Part shown: piece by piece, positions 27,333-35,741 of the stretch
How positions within the stretch are numbered: position 1 is the stretch's first letter
Layout: each line of letters starts with the position of its first letter
NCBI GenBank assembly: GCA_964454445.1
Contig: CAYVTD010000012.1
Span: 1-64,000 of the forward strand
Source: CAYVTD01 sp964454445
GTDB lineage: Bacteria > Bacteroidota > Ignavibacteria > Kapaibacteriales > UBA2268
Length of the DNA: 64,000 bases
Reading direction: 5' to 3'
The notes under the pieces: model-generated
The model's input: only the letters and a program-made list of their open reading frames with translations
The model's database searches: none
What the model was told of the DNA's origin: nothing
Program-made: the position numbers and the translations under genes

Positions 27333-28247
27333 TTGAACGAATTAACAAAAAGAATCATCGTAGCGGCAATCGGCATACCGATTGCCGTTGTTTTGATTTA
27401 TGCCGGCGGCGTCATATTTACAGCAGCAGTAATTATAATTTCAGCTCTCACTCTTTCCGAATTTTACAAATTAACTGAAAAAAAGGGAGCCAAACCTCAT
27501 AAGTTCACCGGCATTCTCGCATCTGTTGCTCTACAATCTTCCTTATATTTCGTTTTTGTTAATAGCGAATTATCCTCACTGTCTTTCATAGTCCTTATGT
27601 CGCTAATGCTATTAAGTGTTATAGTTTTTTCATTCGAACTATGGTTAAACCACAAGAATTCTATCATTAATACATCAGTAACAATAAGCGGCATTTTATA
27701 TATATCTTTTACTTTAGGGGCGCTTATTGGCATACGAAATATCCATAATTTCAACTGGCAACAACTATCAGGCGTTTTTCCTGATTTTGCAATTAAAATA
27801 CGTTCGTACCAGCTTTTCGAGGGATTCGATGATAGGTGGAGTGCAGGAATTCTACTCTCGATATTTGCAACAGCTTGGATTAGCGACACTGCGGCATATT
27901 TTACAGGAAAAAAAATAGGGAAAAACAAGCTCTTCCCCCGTGTTAGTCCCAAAAAAACCTGGGAAGGAGCCATAGCTGCATTTATTTCTGGAATTATCGC
28001 ATTTCTTGGACTTACCGAGCTTCTTTCCCCAGGCTTTCCTCTAATTCACATAATTGTAACTGGTATTATTATAAGCATAATAGGACAAATCGGCGACCTT
28101 GCTGAATCTCAATTAAAAAGAGATTCCAATGTTAAAGACAGTTCTTCTGTTTTACCCGGGCATGGTGGTTTTCTCGACCGATTTGACAGTATTATTTTCA
28201 TTGCTCCAGTTGTTTTTTTGTATCTGCTCGCCTCAGTTCTATTTTAA
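27333..28247 (+). CDS. cdsA: Phosphatidate cytidylyltransferase
   Basis: Integral membrane enzyme of 304 residues. It makes CDP-diacylglycerol from phosphatidic acid and CTP, the branch point to phosphatidylethanolamine and phosphatidylglycerol. The C-terminal CdsA signature is complete: SQLKRDSNVKDSSSVLPGHGGFLDRFDS (about 262-290), with the catalytic Asp residues and HGG. At least seven hydrophobic segments precede it, and the ISDTAAYFTGKKIGKNKLFPRVSPKKTWEG block is also conserved. The start is TTG at 27333; no ATG or GTG gives the expected N-terminus. It lies 31 bp downstream of the DUF1573 gene and converges on murQ. Confidence 0.95.
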   Translation: MNELTKRIIVAAIGIPIAVVLIYAGGVIFTAAVIIISALTLSEFYKLTEKKGAKPHKFTGILASVALQSSLYFVFVNSELSSLSFIVLMSLMLLSVIVFSFELWLNHKNSIINTSVTISGILYISFTLGALIGIRNIHNFNWQQLSGVFPDFAIKIRSYQLFEGFDDRWSAGILLSIFATAWISDTAAYFTGKKIGKNKLFPRVSPKKTWEGAIAAFISGIIAFLGLTELLSPGFPLIHIIVTGIIISIIGQIGDLAESQLKRDSNVKDSSSVLPGHGGFLDRFDSIIFIAPVVFLYLLASVLF

Positions 28248-28327
28248 TACTGACTTTCCTTTAAGAAAAATAAATAATAAATAGCAAACACTAACAAAGT
28301 AGTGCCAACTGTATAACATTGATACAA

Positions 28328-29251
28328 TTATGATAATATAGCTTTTTTAATAAATCCACCTGATTCTTCTAGCATTTTTTTTGCCTTTTCAGCGTCAACA
28401 TCAGCAAGAATCATTACAAGTGCTGTTTTCACGTGTCCCCCACTTTCAAGCAGATATTTTTCGGCAAGTTGATAACTGATGCCGGTAATGGACATTATTG
28501 TCCGTTTGGCACGTTCCTTGAGTTTGGCATTTGTCAGTTGGAGGTCTATCATTATATTTCCATAAGTTTTGCCAATTAAAATCATAGACGCTGTTGTAAG
28601 CATATTTAAAACGAGCTTCTGAGCTGTTCCCGACTTCATCCGTGTTGAACCGGCAACAACCTCAGCCCCAACCTGAGGATTGATGATAATGTCAGCCTCG
28701 ATTTTCAAATCTTTAATATTTTCATTTGAGCCGGTAGTAAGCAAAATAGTAAAAATCTTCTGTCGCCTTGCTTCAGCCAATGCCCCGCGGACAAAAGGAG
28801 TTCTTCCCGAAGCGGCAATTCCGCAGACAACATCTCTTTTTGTAATTTTTCTACTTATAATTTCTTTTTCGCCGTTTTCATATAAATCTTCTGCTCCTTC
28901 CTGTGCCTTAAAAACAGCTTCCTTTCCACCAGCAATAATCCCTTGAACCATTTCAGCATCCGAACCGAAAGTCGGAGGACATTCCGAAGCATCGACAATA
29001 CCGAGCCTCCCACTTGTGCCGGCTCCGATATAAAACAGCCTGCCACCATTGTAAAAACAAGTAGAAATCCTTTCAACAGCTTCGGTTATTTGCGGAATAC
29101 ATTTTCTTACTGCCGGTGCAACAAGCAAATCCTCATCGTTTATCATTGTCAAAATTTCAGCTGCTGAAACAGTATCTATATCCGTTGTTCGTGGATTATT
29201 CTGCTCTGTTTGCAAAGAAGCAATTTCCTGAAAAAGTTCGCTTTCTGGCAT
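28328..29251 (-). CDS. murQ: N-acetylmuramic acid 6-phosphate etherase
   Basis: Cytoplasmic SIS-domain enzyme of 307 residues, the usual family length. It cleaves the D-lactyl ether of MurNAc-6-phosphate to give GlcNAc-6-phosphate in cell-wall recycling. Family motifs are clear: GRLFYIGAGTSGRLGIVDASECPPTFG (about 90-115), AEMVQGIIAGG, VCGIAASGRTPFVRGAL, and VGAEVVAGSTRMKSGTAQKLVLNMLTT. The C-terminal UBA-like helical part (GISYQLAEKYLLESGGHVKTALVM) is present. No MurNAc transporter or kinase gene adjoins it, so it probably acts on recycled sugar brought in by genes elsewhere. Confidence 0.95.
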   Translation of the reverse strand: MPESELFQEIASLQTEQNNPRTTDIDTVSAAEILTMINDEDLLVAPAVRKCIPQITEAVERISTCFYNGGRLFYIGAGTSGRLGIVDASECPPTFGSDAEMVQGIIAGGKEAVFKAQEGAEDLYENGEKEIISRKITKRDVVCGIAASGRTPFVRGALAEARRQKIFTILLTTGSNENIKDLKIEADIIINPQVGAEVVAGSTRMKSGTAQKLVLNMLTTASMILIGKTYGNIMIDLQLTNAKLKERAKRTIMSITGISYQLAEKYLLESGGHVKTALVMILADVDAEKAKKMLEESGGFIKKAILS

Positions 29252-29357
29252 TATTATTAATCGATATTATTGGTATTTTTTCATTATAGAAAAATTTTTA
29301 AGACAAATCGTCAATTATGAAAACTATTGTAAATCACGGTTAATTAAGAATACTGTT

Positions 29358-29963
29358 TCATTGTTTCAAATAATATAATCTAATCCTAATTGCATTCGTT
29401 ATCCATCTTTTTGTCGTCTTATCTTCTGGAAAAACAATAGTAAAACCTTTGAAAAGCCGTGCTATCTCATCCTTGCTAATTTTAAGTATAGGTGTATAAA
29501 TTCGCTTTGTAGCGCCTGCCTTGAGTGCTTCATCAATACCTTTATAATCTGGCACTAAAAATTTTCCTTCCTGATCGGCAATGGCTATGGTATCCATCTT
29601 CCTTGCTTTGACTTTCTCAAAAGCAATAAAAGCAGGAATAACAGCACTTTCCATATCAAAGCTGAAAATATCGGCAGTTGTTGTCTTACCACTTGAGTCG
29701 TCAATTATAATAATTACATTATTTTTATCAGTTATATTATGTTTATTTAATATTTCAGCAACTATTGCCCCAAGATGGTAGGAAGAATAATTCCCAAGCA
29801 AAACTTTTTTTGAAGTGAATATTTCAGTGGATTCAAATTTGAATTTTCCAGAAGCATGCATTGCTGACAAATCAACTTCATCAATTTTTATTAATTCCTG
29901 AGAATACACACGACAATATAGAAAAATGAATGATATAAAAACGGCAAAAAGATATTTTTTCAT
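29358..29963 (-). CDS. Exported protein of unknown function
   Basis: The protein has 201 residues with a signal peptide (about 1-21, ending VYS). The mature part is mixed alpha/beta with VIIIIDDSSGKTTTADIFSFDME near 83-105 and ends KRWITNAIRIRLYYLKQ. I do not recognise the family. The IIIIDDSSGKTT stretch resembles a small-ligand or molybdopterin-type domain only superficially. It stands alone between murQ and panD, so its neighbours give no hint. Confidence 0.6.
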   Translation of the reverse strand: MKKYLFAVFISFIFLYCRVYSQELIKIDEVDLSAMHASGKFKFESTEIFTSKKVLLGNYSSYHLGAIVAEILNKHNITDKNNVIIIIDDSSGKTTTADIFSFDMESAVIPAFIAFEKVKARKMDTIAIADQEGKFLVPDYKGIDEALKAGATKRIYTPILKISKDEIARLFKGFTIVFPEDKTTKRWITNAIRIRLYYLKQ

Positions 29964-30143
29964 ATAATTTACTTAAAGTTAATACGTATATTCAACTGTG
30001 TTCTGATTGCAAAAATAAGAACATTTATTCATTTTTGTTACATGATTTTCGTTTAACAAGAAATAAAAAAATTTGCTCAAGCTAAAAAAAATGATTAATT
30101 TTAAGTTTTTAGCTTTCTGCTAAAAGAATTATCGGAGATATCA

Positions 30144-30536
30144 ATGCAAAGAACTTTTCTAAAATCTAAAATACATAGAGCCAAGATAACAGAGGCAAAC
30201 CTGCTTTACGAAGGTAGCTTTACCATCGACGAAGATTTGATGGATGAAGCTGAGATATTACCCTACGAAAAAATCCACATTTACAATATTAACTCAGGCG
30301 AACGAATTGAAACTTATGTCATTCCAGGAGCCAGGGGTTCGCGAGTCTTTGCTCTTAATGGCGCCGCCGCAAGAAAGGGACAAGTTGGCGATCAAGTTAT
30401 TGCAGTTACTTATATTAATCTCGAGCCTGACGAGCTCGACGAGCATCGCCCGACTGTTCTAATACTCGACAAAGACAACAAGATAATTGAAAAAACTCAC
30501 TCAGCCGAACACAAGCCCTTTATCATCAAAAACTAA
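30144..30536 (+). CDS. panD: Aspartate 1-decarboxylase (pyruvoyl-dependent)
   Basis: Proenzyme of 130 residues. It cleaves itself at the Gly-Ser bond in LLYEGSFTID (about 21-30) to give the pyruvoyl group, then decarboxylates aspartate to beta-alanine for pantothenate. Other conserved parts are KSKIHRAKITEANL, GERIETYVIPGARGS and ALNGAAARKGQVGDQVIAVTY. A CGGAG ribosome site lies 6 bases before the ATG. It ends exactly where the uridylyltransferase gene starts. PanC, the next enzyme to use beta-alanine, is encoded about 4 kb downstream at 34781. Confidence 0.96.
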   Translation: MQRTFLKSKIHRAKITEANLLYEGSFTIDEDLMDEAEILPYEKIHIYNINSGERIETYVIPGARGSRVFALNGAAARKGQVGDQVIAVTYINLEPDELDEHRPTVLILDKDNKIIEKTHSAEHKPFIIKN

Positions 30537-31298
30537 ATGAACGATTTCCAACGCAAAGATCTAGCTGTCGTTATCCTTGCAGCCGGCAAAGGAAAACGTA
30601 TGAAAGATCCGACAAAAGCCAAAGTTATGTTCGAGATTTCCGGACAACCAATGCTCGGTTATGTCTTAGAAACAGTTTTCGAACTAAAGCCAAAAAAGAT
30701 TATCCTTGTCGTCGGCAACAAGAAAGATGATGTTATTGAATACGCAACAACATTTAATATGCCAAATCTAGAATTTTCCGAGCAACTTGAGCAACTTGGC
30801 ACAGGGCATGCTGTCGAGCAAACAAGAGCAAATCTTTTAGATTTCAATGGCGATGTTCTTATACTTGCTGGCGATGTCCCACTTTTAAATGTCAATACCT
30901 TGAAACAGTTCATTGTCGAACACAATAAAACAGATGCCGATCTAACCGATCTCACAGCTATTACCAGGGACCCGTTCGGCTATGGCAGAATTGTTCGTGA
31001 TGAATATGGTAATTTCATTAAAATTGTTGAAGAAAAAGACGCTAACGACAACGAAAAGCTAATTAAAGAGATAAATAGCGGTACTTTTTTGATTGATAGC
31101 AAGCATCTCTTTGATGCCCTATCTAAAGTGAAGAACAATAATGCACAAGAAGAATACTATCTTACCGACCTAGTTGCTATTATGAAAAATGAAGGCCTCA
31201 AGGTAATAGCTTTCCCTGGCGCTAGTTTCGACGAGCTGCAAGGGGTAAATTCAACCGATGATCTGAAAAAAGTACAGGAGTATTTCGACAGGATTTGA
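30537..31298 (+). CDS. GlmU-like uridylyltransferase domain without the acetyltransferase part
   Basis: The protein has 253 residues. It carries the sugar-phosphate nucleotidyltransferase fold of the GlmU N-terminus: VVILAAGKGKRMKDPTKAKV (about 11-30), EQLGTGHAVEQT, LILAGDVPLL, GYGRIVRDEYGN, EINSGTFLIDSK and NAQEEYYLTDLV. It should make UDP-GlcNAc from GlcNAc-1-phosphate and UTP. The left-handed beta-helix acetyltransferase domain of full GlmU (about 450 residues) is absent and the frame simply ends. GlcN-1-phosphate acetylation must come from another gene, or the protein acts on a different sugar phosphate. It begins immediately after the panD stop. Confidence 0.85.
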   Translation: MNDFQRKDLAVVILAAGKGKRMKDPTKAKVMFEISGQPMLGYVLETVFELKPKKIILVVGNKKDDVIEYATTFNMPNLEFSEQLEQLGTGHAVEQTRANLLDFNGDVLILAGDVPLLNVNTLKQFIVEHNKTDADLTDLTAITRDPFGYGRIVRDEYGNFIKIVEEKDANDNEKLIKEINSGTFLIDSKHLFDALSKVKNNNAQEEYYLTDLVAIMKNEGLKVIAFPGASFDELQGVNSTDDLKKVQEYFDRI

Positions 31299-31364
31299 AT
31301 TGAACTCAAAAGTTCTTTGTGCTTATAATTAATTGTTCATATAAGACACTATTCACATAAGCAT

Positions 31365-32645
31365 TTAGCTTGCTATTGGAATTCTTATTGTTATGGTGGT
31401 ACCAGCATTGGGTTTGCTGTCAATTTTAAAGTCTCCATTATGCAGATCAATCAACTTGATAACTATTGATAACCCAAGCCCGGAACCCTGTTGCTCGTAT
31501 ATTTTTCTTTCAAACTGCATATATGCATCGACTTGACTGATCTGCTCCTCGGTAAAGCCCCTACCTGAATCAATTATTTGAATTGATAAATAATTATTAT
31601 CTATTATAGCCATAATTTTGACAATAGTCCCCTTGTCAGAATATTTTAGTGCGTTGTCAATTAATTCTTCAACAATTTTGCTAAAATACTCTTCAGATAT
31701 ACTAATGGGGACATCTACGATTGATAAACTAATGTCATTTTCCCGGGAATATTTCTGAGAAAGCATTACAGATTTATCGTTCAAGGTGTCATAGATGGAG
31801 GTTGTTACTTGTTTTTGAAGATTTAAGATTTCGAACATATCTGAAGAAATGAGAGATAGATTAGCATAAAACAAATAATTCTCTGTTAATCGCCTGAGTC
31901 GCTCAGCAGATAGTTTAGCGTCGTTTAGCACTTCTTTTGCTTCATTATATTCGATTTTGTCGTAATAGTTGATAAGAAAATCAACCGTTCCGATAATTTG
32001 ATTGATGGGCGTTCTAAACTCGTGAGGCAAAGCCATGCTAAGATTCGATTGCAGATCTTCAAATTTATCTGCAAGTTGCTTTTTGCTCTTCACTAGGTTC
32101 ATAGTCCGGAAAGCAACCATTTGCTCGAGAGTATCTAGATTTTCGAGCTGATTGATGTGAAGTAAAACATTTTCAAGCGTTATAGCAAAAAGCCCGGAAT
32201 GGATATTGCATACTAAAAAAAATGTTTGCCCTAATTTTTCCGGTGGGGTATCCACTCTAAGAATAATTATACCGATAACTCCATCAGCTTTTAGCAGTGG
32301 AACAGCAACACTATAACTATTATCAAAAAATGTAAATTCACTCTGTTCATAAGAAATGGAAACATTTTTCAAAGCATCACCAATAACTCCCTTATCTACA
32401 AGCACTTGAAAAATATTAGAACATAGTTCAGCATCCTGTGCAGGTAAGGTAAGGTCGTGATAAAACTCGAATGTTTCTTCGTTCAATAAATATAATGAGG
32501 CACAAATCACTTGCGGTATTTGAAGAAAAACATTCAAGCCCTGATTCTTTACAATAGGCAAGCGCCTCTCGTGCATACTAAATTTACAGTATTCTTCGAT
32601 TGCCTCGAGAGTAACACAATATTTTTTTAAAACTAACTCTTTCAT
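31365..32645 (-). CDS. Soluble GAF-like histidine kinase with LPHEFRT H-box
   Basis: The protein has about 426 residues and no membrane segment, so it is cytoplasmic. A GAF-like sensor domain covers about 15-165. The dimerisation/phosphoacceptor part reads ALPHEFRTPINQIIGTVDF, with His near 208 in place of the usual SHELRTPL. The HATPase_c domain is complete (EELIDNALKYSDKG, IIDSGRGFTEEQI, GSGLGLSIVIKLI). An in-frame TTG at 32651 overlaps the previous stop, but the AAGGA ribosome site fits the ATG at 32645 better. It is the last gene of a three-gene set with the HDOD protein. A sister kinase with the same H-box lies at 54309. No response regulator gene adjoins it. Confidence 0.85.
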   Translation of the reverse strand: MKELVLKKYCVTLEAIEEYCKFSMHERRLPIVKNQGLNVFLQIPQVICASLYLLNEETFEFYHDLTLPAQDAELCSNIFQVLVDKGVIGDALKNVSISYEQSEFTFFDNSYSVAVPLLKADGVIGIIILRVDTPPEKLGQTFFLVCNIHSGLFAITLENVLLHINQLENLDTLEQMVAFRTMNLVKSKKQLADKFEDLQSNLSMALPHEFRTPINQIIGTVDFLINYYDKIEYNEAKEVLNDAKLSAERLRRLTENYLFYANLSLISSDMFEILNLQKQVTTSIYDTLNDKSVMLSQKYSRENDISLSIVDVPISISEEYFSKIVEELIDNALKYSDKGTIVKIMAIIDNNYLSIQIIDSGRGFTEEQISQVDAYMQFERKIYEQQGSGLGLSIVIKLIDLHNGDFKIDSKPNAGTTITIRIPIAS

Positions 32646-32647
32646 TG

Positions 32648-33502
32648 TCAATGTCCTTTTGAGCTAATAAGTATAGAAACTGCATCTTCATAGCTTTTTA
32701 TTATCACAGGAGCTATGTTTGAGAATTGTTTTATATCAAGATTCAGAATCTCCCATATCTCTGGATTAGGTCTTGGTATGACTTTGTCACCAGCACCTCC
32801 TAGATGCAAAGCCCTTGCAATAGCATCTGCCAGATGAACGCAAGCGACTAAATTATCTGGCTTCCCATTTACTGTTCCTTGTAAATGGTATTTAATTACG
32901 TTGATAAGAGATTCAGGGATATCCCATTTTTGAGCTACCATAGCACCAAGCTCAAGGTGGTCTATTCCAAGCACAGCTATCTCAGCATTACCAATTCTCG
33001 TATTATTTTCAACAACATAGTTTATCACTTTTGAATAATCAATCTTTCCGTGATAAAGCAACAATAGTTTTCCGATATCATGAATGATTCCAGCAACGAA
33101 ATAGTTATCCACTAGTTTTTCGTTAATTAGAGTTCCAAGAATCCTTGTTATTACTCCAACAGCAATGGAATGTTTCCAATGATCGACCAAACTAAAATAT
33201 GGATTAGGCTTGTAATTCTTGAACATATCAATTATCGAAAGCGAAAACACAATATTCTTTACTTCATTGAAACCGAGGAAAAAAATTGCTTTTTGAATTG
33301 TATCTATCTTTGTAGAAATACCGAAAACTGGAGAATTAACTGTTCGTAACAGCTTCAAAGTAGAAGCCTGATCTCTTTCAATGATATCAGAAATATCCTT
33401 TGCGGAAGTCCGTGTATTACTCATTGCTTCCAACAATTGAGAATAAATTGTTGGTAGAGTAGGCAAATCTTTTACATTTGTTAATATATCAGAAATATCC
33501 AT
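32648..33502 (-). CDS. HDOD domain signalling protein
   Basis: The protein has 284 residues and is nearly all HDOD (about 5-200). It begins LPTLPTIYSQLLEAMSNTRTSAKDISDIIERDQASTLKLLRTVNSPVFG and has FFLGFNEVKNIVFSLSIIDMF and FVAGIIHDIGKLLLLYHG. HDOD proteins are relatives of HD phosphohydrolases that usually lack catalysis and act as scaffolds in signalling. Here an HDxGK motif (IIHDIGK) and HWKHS are present, so some metal binding is possible. The ATG directly follows the stop of the upstream small gene, and the kinase gene starts 2 bases after its own stop. Confidence 0.9.
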   Translation of the reverse strand: MDISDILTNVKDLPTLPTIYSQLLEAMSNTRTSAKDISDIIERDQASTLKLLRTVNSPVFGISTKIDTIQKAIFFLGFNEVKNIVFSLSIIDMFKNYKPNPYFSLVDHWKHSIAVGVITRILGTLINEKLVDNYFVAGIIHDIGKLLLLYHGKIDYSKVINYVVENNTRIGNAEIAVLGIDHLELGAMVAQKWDIPESLINVIKYHLQGTVNGKPDNLVACVHLADAIARALHLGGAGDKVIPRPNPEIWEILNLDIKQFSNIAPVIIKSYEDAVSILISSKGH

Positions 33503-33829
33503 TTACTTGGCACTAATTCTATTGGCTGTGGCAATTAAAGCCATATTGTAAATTGCTTTTTCGTATTCATTGTTTGGTATCCAATGCATATATCGTTTTA
33601 GTTCATTTTCAGCAGCTCGTCTTAATTCTTCGCTCATTGTATTCTCTTCCTCTCCGGTGTCGCCTGCAGTAATTATAACTTTTGTTATACTCCAAGTTTT
33701 TAGCAAATTTATATGCCTTCGGCTTAGGACAGTTCCAGCAGCCAAAAGTGTCTGACCGAAAGTGTTAATAACATTTTCAGCGAGTTCCATTCCCTCAATA
33801 ATATCTTTTAGCTCTTTTGTTTCTTTCAT
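33503..33829 (-). CDS. Small protein of the HDOD/kinase module
   Basis: The protein has 108 residues. The first 55 (LKDIIEGMELAENVINTFGQTLLAAGTVLSRRHINLLKTWSITKVII) match the short beta-rich N-terminal segment found before HD-GYP domains. Here it stands alone, followed by a helical tail (EELRRAAENELKRYMHW). It is the first gene of the operon. I infer an accessory subunit of the HDOD protein. Confidence 0.7.
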   Translation of the reverse strand: MKETKELKDIIEGMELAENVINTFGQTLLAAGTVLSRRHINLLKTWSITKVIITAGDTGEEENTMSEELRRAAENELKRYMHWIPNNEYEKAIYNMALIATANRISAK

Positions 33830-33939
33830 TATATTAATTTATTACAAGAAATAGCAATCCTGTTTAATATTAAAAATATGAAAATTTTATTGAAATTTCG
33901 AACTTTTTTTATATTTCTTAAAAAGAATATAAAATGGCG

Positions 33940-34722
33940 CTAATCCCTCCCTAACAGCTTTACTAAAGGCATTTCTGATATAAATTGATGAAAATAAAGC
34001 ATTTGCAATGTATATAATAGTGCTGTTTCGCTTTCCTCATTCCATTTATATGATATTTCCCCTTGCCTTTGGAAAATCTTCTCGCTTTCGTCGTCTTTTT
34101 CAAAAATATGAATATGACCTGTGCCAATTTCTGCTAAATTAAATAGTTTTTGTTCCAAACCCTCGGGATGCTCTTCAGAATGGCAAACCCAAAAGCCGAT
34201 TGGGAGGGGATACTGATTGATTTCATACCAGTCTTCACTAATATCTGATACTATTTCTTCATCAGCTAAATCGCCCCAGGCAACAAATGCATCATACTTT
34301 TTTAATGTATCATTTTCTTTCCTGCCTATTTTTTCTACAAAGGGATGAATACTATACCTTTCAGCCAGCAATATTTGCATTATTCTAGTTAAATAACCCT
34401 CAGGATTCACAGAAGCAATTTTTTCTATTGTTCTTATATTCTTAGCATAAGCAACCGAGGCAAATCTCGTATAATCTTTCAAAAACAATGCTATTTCAGG
34501 AATGATCATCATATCAGCTTTGCCTACTGCCTTGCCATATTGCAATGGCGTAAGCACCGCAGCAGATACTCTATTCGACAATAAAAGCTCTAAACACAAT
34601 TCTTCAGTCGTTTTTATTATACTTAAACCAGATTCACCAGATTTGTCTATATCCTTACTCTCTGCTTTCTTATAAAAAAAATCAAATGTTGTGCCAAATG
34701 GAATTGCTAACTTTAATTGCAT
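33940..34722 (-). CDS. MqnA/MqnD-like protein (possible futalosine-pathway enzyme)
   Basis: The protein has about 260 residues with the periplasmic-binding-like fold of menaquinone biosynthetic enzymes MqnA/MqnD. Similar stretches are AAVLTPLQYG, GYLTRIMQILLAERYSIHPFVEK and YDAFVAWGDLADEEI ... YPLPIGFWVCHSEEHPEGLEQKL, which resemble the MqnA blocks at the same spacing. It is divergent and no catalytic residue can be confirmed. The start is the ATG at 34722, which has a GGGA ribosome site; the longer frame would begin with TTG. No other mqn gene is near. MqnA makes aminodeoxyfutalosine precursors from chorismate in the alternative menaquinone pathway. Confidence 0.6.
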   Translation of the reverse strand: MQLKLAIPFGTTFDFFYKKAESKDIDKSGESGLSIIKTTEELCLELLLSNRVSAAVLTPLQYGKAVGKADMMIIPEIALFLKDYTRFASVAYAKNIRTIEKIASVNPEGYLTRIMQILLAERYSIHPFVEKIGRKENDTLKKYDAFVAWGDLADEEIVSDISEDWYEINQYPLPIGFWVCHSEEHPEGLEQKLFNLAEIGTGHIHIFEKDDESEKIFQRQGEISYKWNEESETALLYTLQMLYFHQFISEMPLVKLLGRD

Positions 34723-34780
34723 AAGTATTCCCAATTTATTATTTTTAATTTTTTAAAATTGCAGAATTAATAAAAGTAAA

Positions 34781-35677
34781 ATGGAAATTATAAAAACTAT
34801 TGCTGAAATGCAAGAAAAATCTAGAAGTTTAATCAAAAATGGGAAATCTATTGCTTTCGTTCCGACAATGGGTTATTTCCACGACGGACATACATCCTTA
34901 ATCAATTTAGCGAGCGATTACGCCGATGTTGTCGTAACCAGTCTTTTCGTCAATCCCACTCAATTTGCTCCAAACGAGGATTTCGCCAAATATCCCCGCG
35001 ATTTTAACCGTGATTGCACAATTGCTGAAAATGCCGGTTCAGACATACTCTTCAATCCCGATGTCGGAGAAATGTATCCTTCTAATTACTTTACCTCTGT
35101 TGTTGTCGCAGAGATTTCCGAAAAATTTGAAGGTAAATTTCGACCTACTCACTTCACAGGAGTTGCAACAGTTGTAACAAAACTATTAAACATAGTCAAT
35201 CCCGACTTTGCTATCTTTGGACAAAAGGACTACCAACAGTTGCTAATCGTCAAAAAACTCGTTAGAGACCTTAACATCAATACTAAAATCATTACTGCGC
35301 CCACCAAACGCCAATCCGACGGGCTGGCTATGAGTTCCAGAAATGTTTATCTTTCGCAAGGAGAGCGCAACAATGCCTCCATACTTTATTTAGCAATGGA
35401 AAATGCGATAAAAATCATTGAAAATGGAGAAAATAGAAGGAAAATAATAAACGCAACAATGCACAATACATTAAGGAGCGTTCCTGACATAAAAATCGAC
35501 TATGCAAGTGCTGCCGAAGCTGATACCTTAGCAGAACCAGAATTTTTTTTACCTGGAACCCGTTTAGTTCTCCTTCTTGCTGTATATCTTGGTAAAACCA
35601 GACTTATTGATAACTCTATTGTATCCTTGCCTGAACAGAAATTTGAAAAGCCAGAATGGGTCAAGGAGGTTTTATAA
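34781..35677 (+). CDS. panC: Pantothenate synthetase (pantoate-beta-alanine ligase)
   Basis: Enzyme of 298 residues that joins pantoate to beta-alanine with ATP. Family motifs are clear: IAFVPTMGYFHDGHTSLINLA (about 25-45, with the HxGH-type nucleotide site), TSLFVNPTQFAPNEDFAKYPR, FGQKDYQQLLIVKKLV, and the KMSKS-like RQSDGLAMSSRNVYLS. Start ATG at 34781 gives the usual N-terminus (IIKTIAEMQEKSRSLIKNGKSIAFVPTMG). It diverges from the MqnA-like gene by 58 bp and is followed by speB 64 bp later. Confidence 0.96.
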   Translation: MEIIKTIAEMQEKSRSLIKNGKSIAFVPTMGYFHDGHTSLINLASDYADVVVTSLFVNPTQFAPNEDFAKYPRDFNRDCTIAENAGSDILFNPDVGEMYPSNYFTSVVVAEISEKFEGKFRPTHFTGVATVVTKLLNIVNPDFAIFGQKDYQQLLIVKKLVRDLNINTKIITAPTKRQSDGLAMSSRNVYLSQGERNNASILYLAMENAIKIIENGENRRKIINATMHNTLRSVPDIKIDYASAAEADTLAEPEFFLPGTRLVLLLAVYLGKTRLIDNSIVSLPEQKFEKPEWVKEVL

Positions 35678-35741
35678 GTCAATTAGTCTTCCATTAATTA
35701 TTTGTTTTCTTTTAACTGTTTCACACATAATCATAAAAAAA

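Noticed and set aside
27497..27973. Minus-strand open frame of 158 codons
   Set aside because: Antisense to cdsA, which has complete family signatures.
28297..28312. TGGCAC followed by TTGT on the minus strand, resembling a sigma-54 promoter
   Set aside because: Spacing is one base short and it points into the 3' end of cdsA, where no minus-strand gene begins.
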